Of a stretch of DNA of 64,000 bases, positions 27,393 to 36,727 are shown one piece after another. Below the pieces are notes generated by a model that was not told the DNA's origin, made no database searches, and worked only from the letters and a program-made list of their open reading frames with translations. The first letter of the stretch is position 1; every line of letters starts with the position of its first letter. The stretch spans positions 5,554,001 through 5,618,000 of the forward strand of contig NZ_CP026100.1 in assembly GCF_003722335.1 (NCBI RefSeq), written 5' to 3'. The stretch comes from Caulobacter flavus (GTDB lineage: Bacteria > Pseudomonadota > Alphaproteobacteria > Caulobacterales > Caulobacteraceae). Position numbers and translations under genes: made by a program.

Positions 27393-27848
27393 ATGCCCGC
27401 CCTGCCGACGCCGCTTCCCGCGACCGACGGCGCCGCCCGACCCAAGAGGCCGAAGCGACGGACGGGGCCCCTGCGCATCCTGGTCGTCGACGACACCCCC
27501 GCCAACCTGACCCTCGCCCGGGCCGTGCTCGACGCGGCGGGCCACGCGACGACCGGCGTCGGCGACGGCGCGGCCGGGGTGGCGGCGGTGCGCGACGGGA
27601 CCTTCGACCTCGTGCTGATGGACGTTCGCATGCCGGTAATGGACGGCCTGGCCGCCGCCCGCGCGATCCGCGCCCTTCCCCCGCCGGCCGGCGCCGTGCC
27701 GATCCTGGCCATGACCGCCGACACCATGCCCTCGGAAATCGCGAACTTCCTGGCCGCTGGCATGGACGGCCACGTGGACAAGCCGATCGATATCGCCGCC
27801 CTGCTGGCGCGCGTGAAGGAGGCGGCGGCGATCCGCAGGGGGCAGTAA
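27393..27848 (+). CDS. Single-domain response regulator (receiver)
   Basis: A protein of about 151 residues made of a short basic lead and one receiver domain. RILVVDDTPANLTLA gives the acidic pocket, LVLMDVRMPVMDG the phospho-accepting Asp, MTADT the switch Thr region and HVDKPID the conserved Lys. There is no output domain, so it would act through protein contact. The start is uncertain: ATG at 27321 would add 24 residues, and neither start has a good ribosome site. It converges on kdpE with an 8-bp gap. No histidine kinase partner is evident apart from KdpD. Confidence 0.85.
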   Translation: MPALPTPLPATDGAARPKRPKRRTGPLRILVVDDTPANLTLARAVLDAAGHATTGVGDGAAGVAAVRDGTFDLVLMDVRMPVMDGLAAARAIRALPPPAGAVPILAMTADTMPSEIANFLAAGMDGHVDKPIDIAALLARVKEAAAIRRGQ

Positions 27849-27856
27849 GACTCGCC

Positions 27857-28549
27857 TCAATCCCCGATGAAGCGGTAGCCCACCCCGGGCTCGGTGAGCA
27901 GGATCTTCGGGTGGGCAGGGTCGGCCTCGAGCTTCTGGCGCAGCTGGCCGACGAACACCCGCAGGTACTGGGTGTCGTGCATGTGGGCCGGGCCCCAGAC
28001 CGAGGTCAGCAGCTCCTTGTGAGTCAGCACCTTGCCGCGTCCCATGGCGAGGCGGGCCAGCACCTCGTATTCGCGCGGCGAGACCTTCACCACCGCCCCG
28101 TCGCGGGTGACCAGGCGCTTGTCGAGATCCAGCTCCACGGCCCCGGCGCGGATCGGCCCGACCGGCGCCTGGGTGGCCGCCTTCTGGCGCAGGGCCACGC
28201 GCAGGCGAGCCAGCAGCTCGCCGACCCCGAACGGCTTTTCCACATAGTCGTTGGCGCCTCGGTCCAGGGCCTCGATCTTCTCGATCTCGCGGTCCCGGGC
28301 CGACAGGATCAGGATCGGGCCGTCGTAGAAGGCGCGGGCCTTCTCCAGCACCTCCTTGCCGTCCATGTCGGGCAGGCCAAGGTCGAGCACCACCGCGTCG
28401 GGCGACCACAGGGCGATGCCGCGCAGACCCTCCTGGCCGCCGTCGGCGCGCAGCGGGTCGTAGCCGGCCGCGTCGAGCGCGGGGGCCAGGAACCGGTGGA
28501 TCTGCGGTTCGTCGTCGATCACCAGGATGCGGGGGCGAAGCGCGCTCAT
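27857..28549 (-). CDS. kdpE: KdpE response regulator
   Basis: A 230-residue OmpR-type regulator. RILVIDDEPQIHRFL and VVLDLGLPDMDG form the receiver, LSARDREIEKIEALDRGANDYVEKPF continues it, and VSPREYEVLARLAMGRGKVLTH with VWGPAHMHDTQYLRVFVGQLRQKLE is the winged-helix DNA-binding domain close to E. coli KdpE. It lies 7 bp after kdpD, the last gene of the kdp operon. Expected to activate kdp transcription when potassium is low. Confidence 0.96.
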   Translation of the reverse strand: MSALRPRILVIDDEPQIHRFLAPALDAAGYDPLRADGGQEGLRGIALWSPDAVVLDLGLPDMDGKEVLEKARAFYDGPILILSARDREIEKIEALDRGANDYVEKPFGVGELLARLRVALRQKAATQAPVGPIRAGAVELDLDKRLVTRDGAVVKVSPREYEVLARLAMGRGKVLTHKELLTSVWGPAHMHDTQYLRVFVGQLRQKLEADPAHPKILLTEPGVGYRFIGD

Positions 28550-28556
28550 GATCGGC

Positions 28557-31277
28557 TCATAGCAGATGATGGGGCGTAGGCACGCCCTTGGGCAGGCTGA
28601 TCAGCATGCGCGTGCCCTTGCCGTCGTGGATCGGGCTGGCGGCGGCGATGCGCCCGCCCATGGCCTCGACGAAGCCCTTGGCGATCGCCAGCCCCAGCCC
28701 CACGCCCTGGCTGGCGTTCGGCGAGCGGTCGCTGGGGTCCTGCAGGCGGCGGAACTTCTCGAACACGCGCAGGAGGTCGGCCGGCGGGATGCCCCGCCCC
28801 TCGTCCTCGATGCTGATCACCACGTGGGCGCGGTCCTCGTAGGCGGCGACCTCGATCCGCGCGCCGGCGGGGCTGTAGGCGATGGCGTTCTCCAGTATGT
28901 TGACCGCCACCTGCTCCAGCAGGCTGGGGTCGGCCTGGACCAGGCTGAGGGTCTCGGGGAAGTCGCGCACCAGCACGCGCCCCTCGAGGCGACGGGTCAC
29001 CCGGTCGGCGGCGGCGGCCAGCACGTCGCGCACGTCGATCCAGTCGGTGCGCAGCTTCAGGCCTCCGCCCTCGATGCGGGTCATGTCCAGCAGGTTGGCG
29101 ACGTAGCCGTTGAGCCGCTCGGCCTCCTCCTTGATGCCGACGGCGAGGTCGGCGCGGGCCGGGGGCGCGAGCTTTTCGCCGTAGTCGATCAGGGTGGTGG
29201 CTGCGCCCAGCACCGTGGTCAGCGGCGTGCGCAGGTCGTGGCTGATCGAGTTCAGCAGGGCGTTGCGGAAGCGGTCGGAGCGGCGCAGGGCCTCGGCCTC
29301 GACCGCGCCGGCCGCCAGTTCGGCCCGCTGCAGCGCCACCGCGCCCTGGTCGAGCAGGGCCAGCAGCAGGCGCTCCTCGTCCGATCCGCCGGCCAGCGCC
29401 CCGGCCTCGATCCCGGCCACGCCGGCCCGTGCGCCCAGCCCTTCCAGCGGCCAGAAGGTCCAGGCCGCCTGCGGCAGGGTGCCGGTTCCAGCGCCGGCCG
29501 GCTCGCCCTTCTCCCAGGCCCAGCGGGCGGCGGCCATGGGGGCGGTTCCGAGGTCGACCCAAGGGGACTGCATGTCGGGCGCGCCGGCGGCGGGGGCCAG
29601 CTCGCCGTCGACCGGCAGGAACACCACCGCCCGCGCGCCAGAGGCGGCCGCGGCCTGCTCGGCCAGGGCCTGGGCCACCGCCGCCTTGCCCGAGGCGGCC
29701 GACAGGGTGCGGCTGGCGGCCAGCAGGCTGGTGACGCTGGCCGCGCGCCGCTGCGAGCCCAGGGCCTGGTCGCGCACCCGGCCGGCCAGCCCGCCGGTGG
29801 CCAGGGCCACGGCCCAGAACACGATCAGGGTCAGCACGTCGGTCGGCGAGCCGATGGCCAGGCTGTAGCGCGGGGCCAGGAAGAAATAGTTGTAGACGAG
29901 GAAGGCCGCCGTCGCCGCCGCCAGCGCCGGGCGCAGGCCGTGCATCACCCCGGCCGCCAGCACGGCCGCCAGGTAGATCATCCCCAGTTCGACGCGGTCG
30001 AAGGCGGTGTCCAGCGCCCAGGCCACCAGGCTGGCGGCCGCCACGAAGCCGCCGCCGGTCAGGTAGGCGGGCCAGTCGAAACGGCGCGGCTTGGGCGCGG
30101 ACGGCTCGGACGTCCCCTCCCCGCCGGCCCCGGTGACCACGTGGATCGCCTGGCCCCGCGCCTCGCGCAGCAGGGCGGCGGCCAGCGAGCGGCCGGTCAG
30201 TTCGCGCCAGCGGGAGTCCTTCGACTTGCCGATCACGATCTGGGTGACGTTGTTGCGCCGCGCCCAGGCCATGACCGTGGCCACCACGTCGGTTCCGGTC
30301 AGCACGACGGTGGAGCCGCCCAGCTGCTCGGCCAGCTTCAGGGCCTCGCGGGTGCGCGCCGCGGCGGCCTCGGGCGGCGGCGGACGGTCGGGGCGCTCGA
30401 CGTGGGCCACGGTCCACGGCGCGTCCATCATCATGTCCGACAACCGCCGGCCGGCGCGCACGAGACCCGCCGCCATGCCGTCGCCGCCGGCCAGGACGAG
30501 AATCCGCTCGCCCGCCGCCCACGGCCCCTCGACGCCCTTCTCGCGCATGGCCGCGACCAGCTGGTCGTCGACCGTCTGGGCCGCGCGGCGCAGGGCCAGC
30601 TCGCGCAGGGCGGTGAGGTTCTCGATCCTGAAGAAGTTCTCCGAGGCCAGCCTCGCGGTCTCGGGCACGTAGACCTTGCCCGCCGCCATCCGCTCGCGCA
30701 GCTCGTCGGGGGTGATGTCGATCAGCTCGATGTCGTCGGCCCTGGCCAGGGCGCTGTCGGGCACCGTCTCGCGCTGGCGGGCGCCGGTGATGCGCAGGAC
30801 GACGTCGACCAGGCTTTCCAGGTGCTGGACGTTCAGGGTGGTCCAGACGTCGATCCCGGCCGCCAGGATCTCCTCGACGTCCTGCCAGCGCTTGGGATGG
30901 CGCGAGCCGGGGGCGTTGGAGTGGGCGTACTCGTCGACCAGCAGCAGCCTGGGCCTGCGCTCCAGCGCCGCGTCGAGGTCGAACTCCAGATAGCTGCGGC
31001 CCCGGCTGTCGACCGGACGGCGCGGCAGCACGTCGAGCCCGCGCAGCAGGCTCTCGGTCTCGCGGCGGCCGTGGGTCTCGACCACCCCGACCAGCACGTC
31101 CAGGCCTTCCGCCTTGCGGCGGCGGGCGGCGCGCAGCATCTCGTAGGTCTTGCCCACGCCCGGCGCCATGCCCAGGAACACCTTGAGGCGCCCCCGGCGG
31201 GCCTTGTTGGCGGCCGCCAGAAGCGCCTCGGGGTCGGGGCGGCCCCTTTCGGGGTATGAGGAGGGGTCGCCCGCCAA
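28557..31277 (-). CDS. kdpD: KdpD sensor histidine kinase
   Basis: A 906-residue membrane kinase with the full KdpD order: an N-terminal KdpD domain with Walker A GMAPGVGKT, a universal-stress-like domain, four closely spaced helices, a GAF-like region, HisKA with ISHDLRTPLTT, and an ATPase domain with NILENAIAYSP and DEGRGIPP. The only start available is TTG at 31277, 3 bp after the kdpC stop, so translation probably depends on coupling. It senses potassium or ionic status and phosphorylates KdpE. Confidence 0.96.
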   Translation of the reverse strand: MAGDPSSYPERGRPDPEALLAAANKARRGRLKVFLGMAPGVGKTYEMLRAARRRKAEGLDVLVGVVETHGRRETESLLRGLDVLPRRPVDSRGRSYLEFDLDAALERRPRLLLVDEYAHSNAPGSRHPKRWQDVEEILAAGIDVWTTLNVQHLESLVDVVLRITGARQRETVPDSALARADDIELIDITPDELRERMAAGKVYVPETARLASENFFRIENLTALRELALRRAAQTVDDQLVAAMREKGVEGPWAAGERILVLAGGDGMAAGLVRAGRRLSDMMMDAPWTVAHVERPDRPPPPEAAAARTREALKLAEQLGGSTVVLTGTDVVATVMAWARRNNVTQIVIGKSKDSRWRELTGRSLAAALLREARGQAIHVVTGAGGEGTSEPSAPKPRRFDWPAYLTGGGFVAAASLVAWALDTAFDRVELGMIYLAAVLAAGVMHGLRPALAAATAAFLVYNYFFLAPRYSLAIGSPTDVLTLIVFWAVALATGGLAGRVRDQALGSQRRAASVTSLLAASRTLSAASGKAAVAQALAEQAAAASGARAVVFLPVDGELAPAAGAPDMQSPWVDLGTAPMAAARWAWEKGEPAGAGTGTLPQAAWTFWPLEGLGARAGVAGIEAGALAGGSDEERLLLALLDQGAVALQRAELAAGAVEAEALRRSDRFRNALLNSISHDLRTPLTTVLGAATTLIDYGEKLAPPARADLAVGIKEEAERLNGYVANLLDMTRIEGGGLKLRTDWIDVRDVLAAAADRVTRRLEGRVLVRDFPETLSLVQADPSLLEQVAVNILENAIAYSPAGARIEVAAYEDRAHVVISIEDEGRGIPPADLLRVFEKFRRLQDPSDRSPNASQGVGLGLAIAKGFVEAMGGRIAAASPIHDGKGTRMLISLPKGVPTPHHLL

Positions 31278-31280
31278 CGA

Positions 31281-31859
31281 CTAGCCGACCATCGGGAAGC
31301 GCGCGTCGAGCGCCCGGTTGACGTCCAGAACGTTGACCCGCGGCTGGCCGATGAAGCCCAGCAGCGGCGGCTTCACGGCCGCGTCGATCATGGCCAGCAC
31401 CTCGCCGCGCGGCGCGTTGCGGGCGGCGGCGATGCGGGGCGCCTGCAGGCGGGCATAGGCCGGCGAGATGTCCGGATCCAGGCCCGAGCCGGACGTCGTG
31501 ACCGCGTCGGCCGGAATGACCGCGCCGGGAAACTGCGCCCTCAGGGCGGTCGCGCCGGTCTTCTCGCGCTCGATCAGTTTTTCGTTCAGCGGACCCATGT
31601 TGGAGCCGCTGGAGGCCGAGGCGTCATAGCCGTTCCCCGCCGCCGACGGGCGGCCGTGCAGATAGGCCGGCTTGGCGAAGACCTGGCCGATCAGTTCCGA
31701 GCCGACCACCTGGCCGCGGGCGTCGCGGACCAGCGAGCCGTTGGCCTTGTCCGGGAACGCCGCCTGGGCGACGCCGGTAATGGCCAGCGGATAGGCCAGG
31801 CCCAGAAGGATGGTGAAGAGGCCCATCGAAACGAGGGCCGGGCGAAGGTGCGAGATCAT
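31281..31859 (-). CDS. kdpC: KdpC subunit of the potassium-transporting ATPase
   Basis: A 192-residue protein with one N-terminal transmembrane helix (FTILLGLAYPLAITGVAQ) and a periplasmic domain containing FGRPS-like LHGRPSAAG, SSGSNMGPLNE, and DAVTTSGSGLDPDISPAYA, all family hallmarks. ATG at 31859 has AAGGAG ten bases upstream; a TTG at 31868 is less likely. It follows the outer-membrane barrel gene by 18 bp instead of following kdpB directly, which is unusual. Confidence 0.95.
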   Translation of the reverse strand: MISHLRPALVSMGLFTILLGLAYPLAITGVAQAAFPDKANGSLVRDARGQVVGSELIGQVFAKPAYLHGRPSAAGNGYDASASSGSNMGPLNEKLIEREKTGATALRAQFPGAVIPADAVTTSGSGLDPDISPAYARLQAPRIAAARNAPRGEVLAMIDAAVKPPLLGFIGQPRVNVLDVNRALDARFPMVG

Positions 31860-31877
31860 GACCTTCAAGCTCCTTTC

Positions 31878-32663
31878 CTAGAACCGCTTCGAGACGCCGA
31901 CGTACAGTTGCGCGTCGGGGGTGTCGCGGTTCAATCCGAAATTGGCGCCGGCGTCCAGTTGCAGGGTCGGCGCGACGAGATAGGCGGCGGCGACGTCGGC
32001 CGAGACCTGGGTCACCGTGTCGGCGGGGTCGAAGTTGGTGCTGGTCCACAGCTCGCCGACCAGGCTCAGCTTGTCGGTGACCGGTCGGGCCAGGTTGACG
32101 ACGTTGGTCACCGCCGCGTGGCGGCCGTCGCCGTCGGCGTCGAGCAGCAGGTCGACCTGCGGCCCGAAGGTCAGGGTGGCGCCGTCGAGCGCGATGCTGA
32201 TCGGCACGGCCACGCCGCCCTCCACCTCGTCGTTGCCCAGGCCCTTGGCCGCCGTCGGGATCTTCACGTAGGGCAGCAGGGCGACGCTCACCTTGTCGCC
32301 GGCGTGGACGCGGGTCTTGTACCGGATCCACACGTCGCCGACGCCGTCGGTCTTGTCGTCGACGCCCGGCCCCTTCACGCGGGCCTGCAGATAGGGCGTC
32401 CAGGTCACCTGCAGGTCGCTGGAGTCGGTCAGGCCGTACTTCAGGGTCGCCGCGGCCACGGCGGTCGTCTCGGCCTTGAGGCCCGAGGCCTTCACCTGGG
32501 TCCAGTTCACCCCGTCAGCTTCGACCTGCCAGGCGCCCTTGGGCACGGTGCAGGTGCTGTTGGCCTTGGTCGGGCGGTCGGTGCAGATCGGAGCCTCGTC
32601 CGCCCAGGCGGCGGTCGCGGCGAGGGTCGAGGCGGTGAGCACGAGAAACGCGAACTTGCGCAT
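31878..32663 (-). CDS. Outer-membrane beta-barrel protein inside the kdp operon
   Basis: A 261-residue secreted protein with signal peptide MRKFAFLVLTASTLAATAAWA. The mature part opens with ICTDRPTKANSTCTVPKGAWQVE, then alternating amphipathic strands, and ends in a C-terminal Phe (YVGVSKRF), the usual barrel end. It resembles the transporter-like barrels of the phenol-degradation MetA family. The gene sits between kdpB and kdpC, so it is expressed with the potassium pump; passage of ions through the outer membrane is a reasonable inference. A GTG at 32702 that overlaps the stop of the small ORF upstream would extend the N-terminus by 13 residues. Confidence 0.85.
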   Translation of the reverse strand: MRKFAFLVLTASTLAATAAWADEAPICTDRPTKANSTCTVPKGAWQVEADGVNWTQVKASGLKAETTAVAAATLKYGLTDSSDLQVTWTPYLQARVKGPGVDDKTDGVGDVWIRYKTRVHAGDKVSVALLPYVKIPTAAKGLGNDEVEGGVAVPISIALDGATLTFGPQVDLLLDADGDGRHAAVTNVVNLARPVTDKLSLVGELWTSTNFDPADTVTQVSADVAAAYLVAPTLQLDAGANFGLNRDTPDAQLYVGVSKRF

Positions 32664-32698
32664 TGGAATTCTTCGTCTTTCGAGGAGGAGGAGTAAGA

Positions 32699-32800
32699 TC
32701 ACTGGCCGCCGAGATTGGCCGCCAGGCAGACGAGCCCGATCGCCACGACGCCGAAGAGGAGGTCCCTCAGGATCGGACCCAGGACGATCGGGCGTTTCAT
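32699..32800 (-). CDS. Tiny membrane protein (33 aa) between kdpB and the barrel gene
   Basis: A 33-residue frame starting with ATG that overlaps the kdpB stop (ATGA, 32797-32800) and ending with TGA that overlaps a possible GTG start of the barrel gene. The sequence is basic at the N-terminus (MKRPIVLGPILRD) followed by one hydrophobic helix (LLFGVVAIGLVCLAANL). The two overlaps and the membrane pattern argue for a real gene. It may be a small accessory subunit of the Kdp pump, comparable to KdpF, but I know no characterised homologue. Confidence 0.6.
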   Translation of the reverse strand: MKRPIVLGPILRDLLFGVVAIGLVCLAANLGGQ

Positions 32801-34872
32801 CAGGCCAGCCCCAGGGCGGAGACGGCCATGTCGATGAGCTTGATGCCGACGAACGGGGCGACGAGGCCGCCGACGCCGTAGATCAGCAGGTTGCGCGAGA
32901 GCAGCTTGCCGGCGCCGATGGCGCGGTACTTGACGCCCTTCAGGGCCAGCGGGATCAGGGCCACGATCACCAGGGCGTTGAAGATCACCGCCGACAGGAT
33001 CGCGCTCTGCGGGCTGTGCAGATTCATGATGTTCAGCGCGCCCAGCGCCGGCAGCGAGACCACGAACATCGCCGGGATGATGGCGAAGTACTTGGCCACG
33101 TCGTTGGCGATCGAGAAGGTGGTCAGCGCGCCGCGGGTGATCAGCATCTGCTTTCCGACCTCGACGATCTCGATGACCTTGGTCGGGTCGCTGTCGAGGT
33201 CGACCATGTTGCCGGCCTCGCGGGCGGCTTGGGCGCCGGTCTGCATGGCCACGCCGACGTCGGCCTGGGCGAGCGCGGGGGCGTCGTTGGCGCCGTCGCC
33301 GCACATGGCCACCAGCCGGCCCTTGGCCTGCTCGGCCCGGATCAGGCGCAGCTTGTCCTCGGGCGTGGCTTCGGCGAGGAAGTCGTCGACGCCGGCCTCC
33401 GAGGCGATCGCGGCGGCGGTCACCGGGTTGTCGCCGGTGATCATCACCGTGCGCAGGCCCATGCGGCGCAGGTCGGCGAAGCGAGCCTTCACCCCGGGCT
33501 TGACCACGTCCTTGAGGTGGATGACGCCGACCAGGACGCCGTCCTCGCTGACCGCCAGCGGCGTGCCGCCAGAGCGGGCGATGCGGTCGACGGCGGCCAT
33601 CACCTCGGGGGCGATCCGCTTGGGATCGATGGCCAGGCTGCGATAGACCGCGTCCACCGCGCCCTTGCGCCAGGAGCGGCCGTCGACGTCCAGGCCCGAC
33701 TGGCGGGTCGTGGCGCTGAACGCGATGGCCGTCGCGCCGGCCGGGACCTCCAGGGAGAGGCCGGCCTGGCGGCCCAGCTCGACGATCGAGCGGCCTTCCG
33801 GCGTCTCGTCGGCCAGCGAGGCCATGACGGCCGCGCGCAGCGCCGCGTCGGGGCGCACGCCGGGGGCGGCGATGACTTCCGTCGCCATGCGGTTGCCGAA
33901 GGTGATGGTGCCGGTCTTGTCGAGCAGCAGGGTGTCGACGTCGCCCGCCGCTTCCACGGCGCGGCCCGAGGTGGCCAGGACGTTGACCTTCAGCAGCCGG
34001 TCCATGCCGGCGATGCCGACGGCCGACAGCAGGCCGCCGATGGTCGTGGGAATGAGCGTGATGAACAGCGCGCCCAGCACCAGCGGATCCAGGGCCACGC
34101 CCGAGAACTTGCCCAGGCCCAGCAGGGTGACCACGGCGATCAGGAAGATCAGGGTCAGGCCCGCCAGCAGCACGGCCAGGGCGATCTCGTTGGGCGTCTT
34201 GCGGCGGTCGGCGCCCTCGACCATGGCGATCATGCGGTCGAGGAAAGTCGAGCCCGGCGCGGCGGTGACCCGCACCTTGATCCAGTCGGAGACGACCGTG
34301 GTGCCGCCGGTCACCGCCGAGCGGTCGCCGCCGCTCTCGCGGATCACCGGCGCGCTCTCGCCGGTGATGGCGGCCTCGTTGACGCTGGCCATGCCCTCGA
34401 CGATCTCGCCGTCGGTGGGGACCACGTCGCCGGCCTCGACCAGAACGAGCTCGCCGGGAACCAGCTTGTGGGCCGGGGTCGGGATGATCGTGCCGGCCTG
34501 CTCGTCGATGATCAGCTTGGCCTTGGTGGTGACGCGGGCGGCCCGCAGGCTGTCGGCGGCGGCCTTGCCGCGGCCCTCGGCCACGCTCTCGGCCAGGTTG
34601 GCGAACAGCACGGTGGCCCAGAGCCACAGCGAGACCTGCACGGCGAAACCGGCCGACTGCTGGGCTGCGATGGCCGCGACGGCCGAGACCGTCGACAGCA
34701 GCGCCACGATCCAGGTCGCGAAGATCACCGGATTGCCGGTCAGCTTGCGCGGGTCCAGCTTGAGGAAGGCGTCCTTGGCCGCGCGGGCCAGGATCGGGGT
34801 CGACAGGCCGCCGGCCAGGCTGGCCGGCTTGCGCCGGCCCTCCTCGCCCGCAGCGTTTTCATAGGTGGTCAT
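32800..34872 (-). CDS. kdpB: KdpB ATPase subunit
   Basis: A 690-residue P-type ATPase. The motifs in order are TGES in the actuator domain, DKTGT with the phosphorylated Asp, a nucleotide-binding domain with KGAVDAVY, and CGDGANDAPALAQ in the hinge. Seven helices are predicted as in the family. It drives potassium uptake through KdpA. ATG at 34872 begins MTTYENAAG; the frame stays open upstream but that part overlaps kdpA. The stop overlaps the start of a 33-residue ORF. Confidence 0.97.
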   Translation of the reverse strand: MTTYENAAGEEGRRKPASLAGGLSTPILARAAKDAFLKLDPRKLTGNPVIFATWIVALLSTVSAVAAIAAQQSAGFAVQVSLWLWATVLFANLAESVAEGRGKAAADSLRAARVTTKAKLIIDEQAGTIIPTPAHKLVPGELVLVEAGDVVPTDGEIVEGMASVNEAAITGESAPVIRESGGDRSAVTGGTTVVSDWIKVRVTAAPGSTFLDRMIAMVEGADRRKTPNEIALAVLLAGLTLIFLIAVVTLLGLGKFSGVALDPLVLGALFITLIPTTIGGLLSAVGIAGMDRLLKVNVLATSGRAVEAAGDVDTLLLDKTGTITFGNRMATEVIAAPGVRPDAALRAAVMASLADETPEGRSIVELGRQAGLSLEVPAGATAIAFSATTRQSGLDVDGRSWRKGAVDAVYRSLAIDPKRIAPEVMAAVDRIARSGGTPLAVSEDGVLVGVIHLKDVVKPGVKARFADLRRMGLRTVMITGDNPVTAAAIASEAGVDDFLAEATPEDKLRLIRAEQAKGRLVAMCGDGANDAPALAQADVGVAMQTGAQAAREAGNMVDLDSDPTKVIEIVEVGKQMLITRGALTTFSIANDVAKYFAIIPAMFVVSLPALGALNIMNLHSPQSAILSAVIFNALVIVALIPLALKGVKYRAIGAGKLLSRNLLIYGVGGLVAPFVGIKLIDMAVSALGLA

Positions 34873-34901
34873 GGAAGTTCGCTTTCGATCAGCGGATGCG
34901 A

Positions 34902-36614
34902 TCAGCGGCTGGAGGCGACGAAGGCGAGCGCCTGGAAGTGCTCGACGATCGGTCCCAGCGCCAGAGCGGGGAAGAACTGCAGGCCGCCGAGGATCAGGAT
35001 CACCCCGATCAGCAGGCCGACGAAGAGGCCGCCGTGGGTCGGCATGGCGCCGGCCGTGGGGGCGAGCTTGGGCTTGGCCGCGAGGGCGCCGGCGATGGCC
35101 AGCACCGCGACGATGGGAGCAAAGCGCCCGAACATCATCGCCAGGCCCAGGGTGGTGTTCCACCAGGGGGCGTTGGCGGTCAGGCCGCCGAAGGCCGAAC
35201 CGTTGTTGGCCGTCGTCGAGACGTAGGCGTAGAGGATCTCCGACAGGCCGTGCGGCCCGGCGTGCATGAGGCCCTTCAGGGCTTCCGGCAGGATCGCGGC
35301 CAGAGCGGCGAAGCCCAACATGAACAGCGGGATGACCAGCACGGCCAACATGGCGAACTGGATCTCGCGGGCCTCGATCTTCTTGCCCAGGTACTCGGGC
35401 GTGCGGCCCACCATCAGGCCGGCGACGAACACCGCCAGCAGGGCCATGACGACCATGATGGCCACGCCCGAGCCGATGCCGCCGGGCAGGATCTCGCCCA
35501 GCTGCATCAGGAACATGGTCATGCCCCCGCCCAGCGGCATCAGGCTGGAATGCATGCCGTTGACCGAGCCGTTGGAGGCGCCGGTGGTCATGGCGGCCCA
35601 GGCGGCGGTCGAAGGCGCGCCGAAGCGGACCTCCTTGCCTTCCATGTTCACGCTGGCGTCGACATGGGCCGCGACCTGGGCCGGCGGGGCCCGCGTCTCG
35701 GTCACGTAGATCGCGCCGGCGCCGGCGCTCAGCAGCACAGCGGCGGCGACCACCAGGGCGCGGACGTCCTTCTTGGCCAGCACGCTGCGGCCGAAGGCGA
35801 AGAAGGCCGCCCAGCCCAGCACGTTGATCGAGACGGCCGTGATCAGGTTGGTCAGCGGGGTCGGGTTCTCGAACGGGTGGGCCGAGTTGACGTTGAAGAT
35901 GCCGCCGCCGTTGATGCCCAGCTGCTTGACGGCCAGCTGGCTGGCGGTGGCGAAGAGGGAAATCTTCTGCTCGCCGCCCTCCAGCGTGTGGGCGGTGACG
36001 CCGGCGGCCAGGGTCTGGGGCACGCCCAGGGCCACGAGCACGATCGCCACGACCGCGCACAGCGGCAGCAGCACCCACAGGGTGGTGCGGATCACGTCGC
36101 TCCAGAAGTTGCCGACGTCCTCGCCCTTGCTGGCCACAAAGCCGCGCGCCAGGGCCGCGGCGATCGCCGCGCCGGTGGCGGCCGAGACGAAGTTCTGCAC
36201 CGTCAGCACGAGCATCTGGCTGAGCGTCGACATGGTGGTCTCGCCGCCATAGCTCTGCCAGTTGGTGTTGGTCACGAAGCTGACGGCGGTGTTGAACGCC
36301 AGGTGCGGCGACAGCCCCGAGAAGCCCTGCGGGTTCAGCGGCAGCACGCCCTGCAGGCGCAGCACGCCATAGACGAGAAAGAAGCCCACCGCGTTGAAGG
36401 CCAGCAGCGCGCCGGCATAGCCGATCCAGCTCTGGCCCTTGCGCGGGTCGATCCCGCCCGCGGCGTAGAACAGCCGCTCGACCGGCGCCATCAGCGGGTC
36501 GAGCCAGGTGCGCTCGCCGTTCCAGACGCGCGACATGTATACGCCCAGCGGCCAGCCCAAGCCGACCGCCAGGCCAAGCGTCAGGGCGATTTCCGCCCAT
36601 CCTTGCCAGTTCAT
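34902..36614 (-). CDS. kdpA: KdpA potassium channel subunit
   Basis: A 570-residue inner-membrane protein with about ten helices. The four pore motifs of the family are visible in order: TNTNWQSYGGE, GINGGGIFN, GASNGSVNG and TTANNGSAFGG. It selects and conducts potassium in the KdpFABC complex. Its start is 20 bp after the kdpF stop and its stop is 29 bp before kdpB. The length is normal. Confidence 0.97.
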   Translation of the reverse strand: MNWQGWAEIALTLGLAVGLGWPLGVYMSRVWNGERTWLDPLMAPVERLFYAAGGIDPRKGQSWIGYAGALLAFNAVGFFLVYGVLRLQGVLPLNPQGFSGLSPHLAFNTAVSFVTNTNWQSYGGETTMSTLSQMLVLTVQNFVSAATGAAIAAALARGFVASKGEDVGNFWSDVIRTTLWVLLPLCAVVAIVLVALGVPQTLAAGVTAHTLEGGEQKISLFATASQLAVKQLGINGGGIFNVNSAHPFENPTPLTNLITAVSINVLGWAAFFAFGRSVLAKKDVRALVVAAAVLLSAGAGAIYVTETRAPPAQVAAHVDASVNMEGKEVRFGAPSTAAWAAMTTGASNGSVNGMHSSLMPLGGGMTMFLMQLGEILPGGIGSGVAIMVVMALLAVFVAGLMVGRTPEYLGKKIEAREIQFAMLAVLVIPLFMLGFAALAAILPEALKGLMHAGPHGLSEILYAYVSTTANNGSAFGGLTANAPWWNTTLGLAMMFGRFAPIVAVLAIAGALAAKPKLAPTAGAMPTHGGLFVGLLIGVILILGGLQFFPALALGPIVEHFQALAFVASSR

Positions 36615-36634
36615 TTGAGGTTATCCGAGGATCG

Positions 36635-36727
36635 TCAGAACCGGTCCGGCCGCATCAGGGCCGTGACCATGTAGGCCGCGACGACGATCGCCCCGGCCCC
36701 CCACAGCGCGTTCACGAACAGGGTCAT
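36635..36727 (-). CDS. kdpF: KdpF small subunit
   Basis: A 30-residue single-helix protein. The N-terminus MTLFVNALWGAG leads into the helix, and the C-terminus YMVTALMRPDRF matches the conserved YALxRPExF end of KdpF proteins. It stabilises the Kdp complex in E. coli. The ATG overlaps the stop of a 27-residue ORF upstream (ATGA) and kdpA follows after 20 bp. Confidence 0.9.
   Translation of the reverse strand: MTLFVNALWGAGAIVVAAYMVTALMRPDRF

Noticed and set aside
28566..31259. Long plus-strand open frame opposite kdpD
   Set aside because: Same cause: antisense frame of a GC-rich gene, while kdpD has all its motifs.
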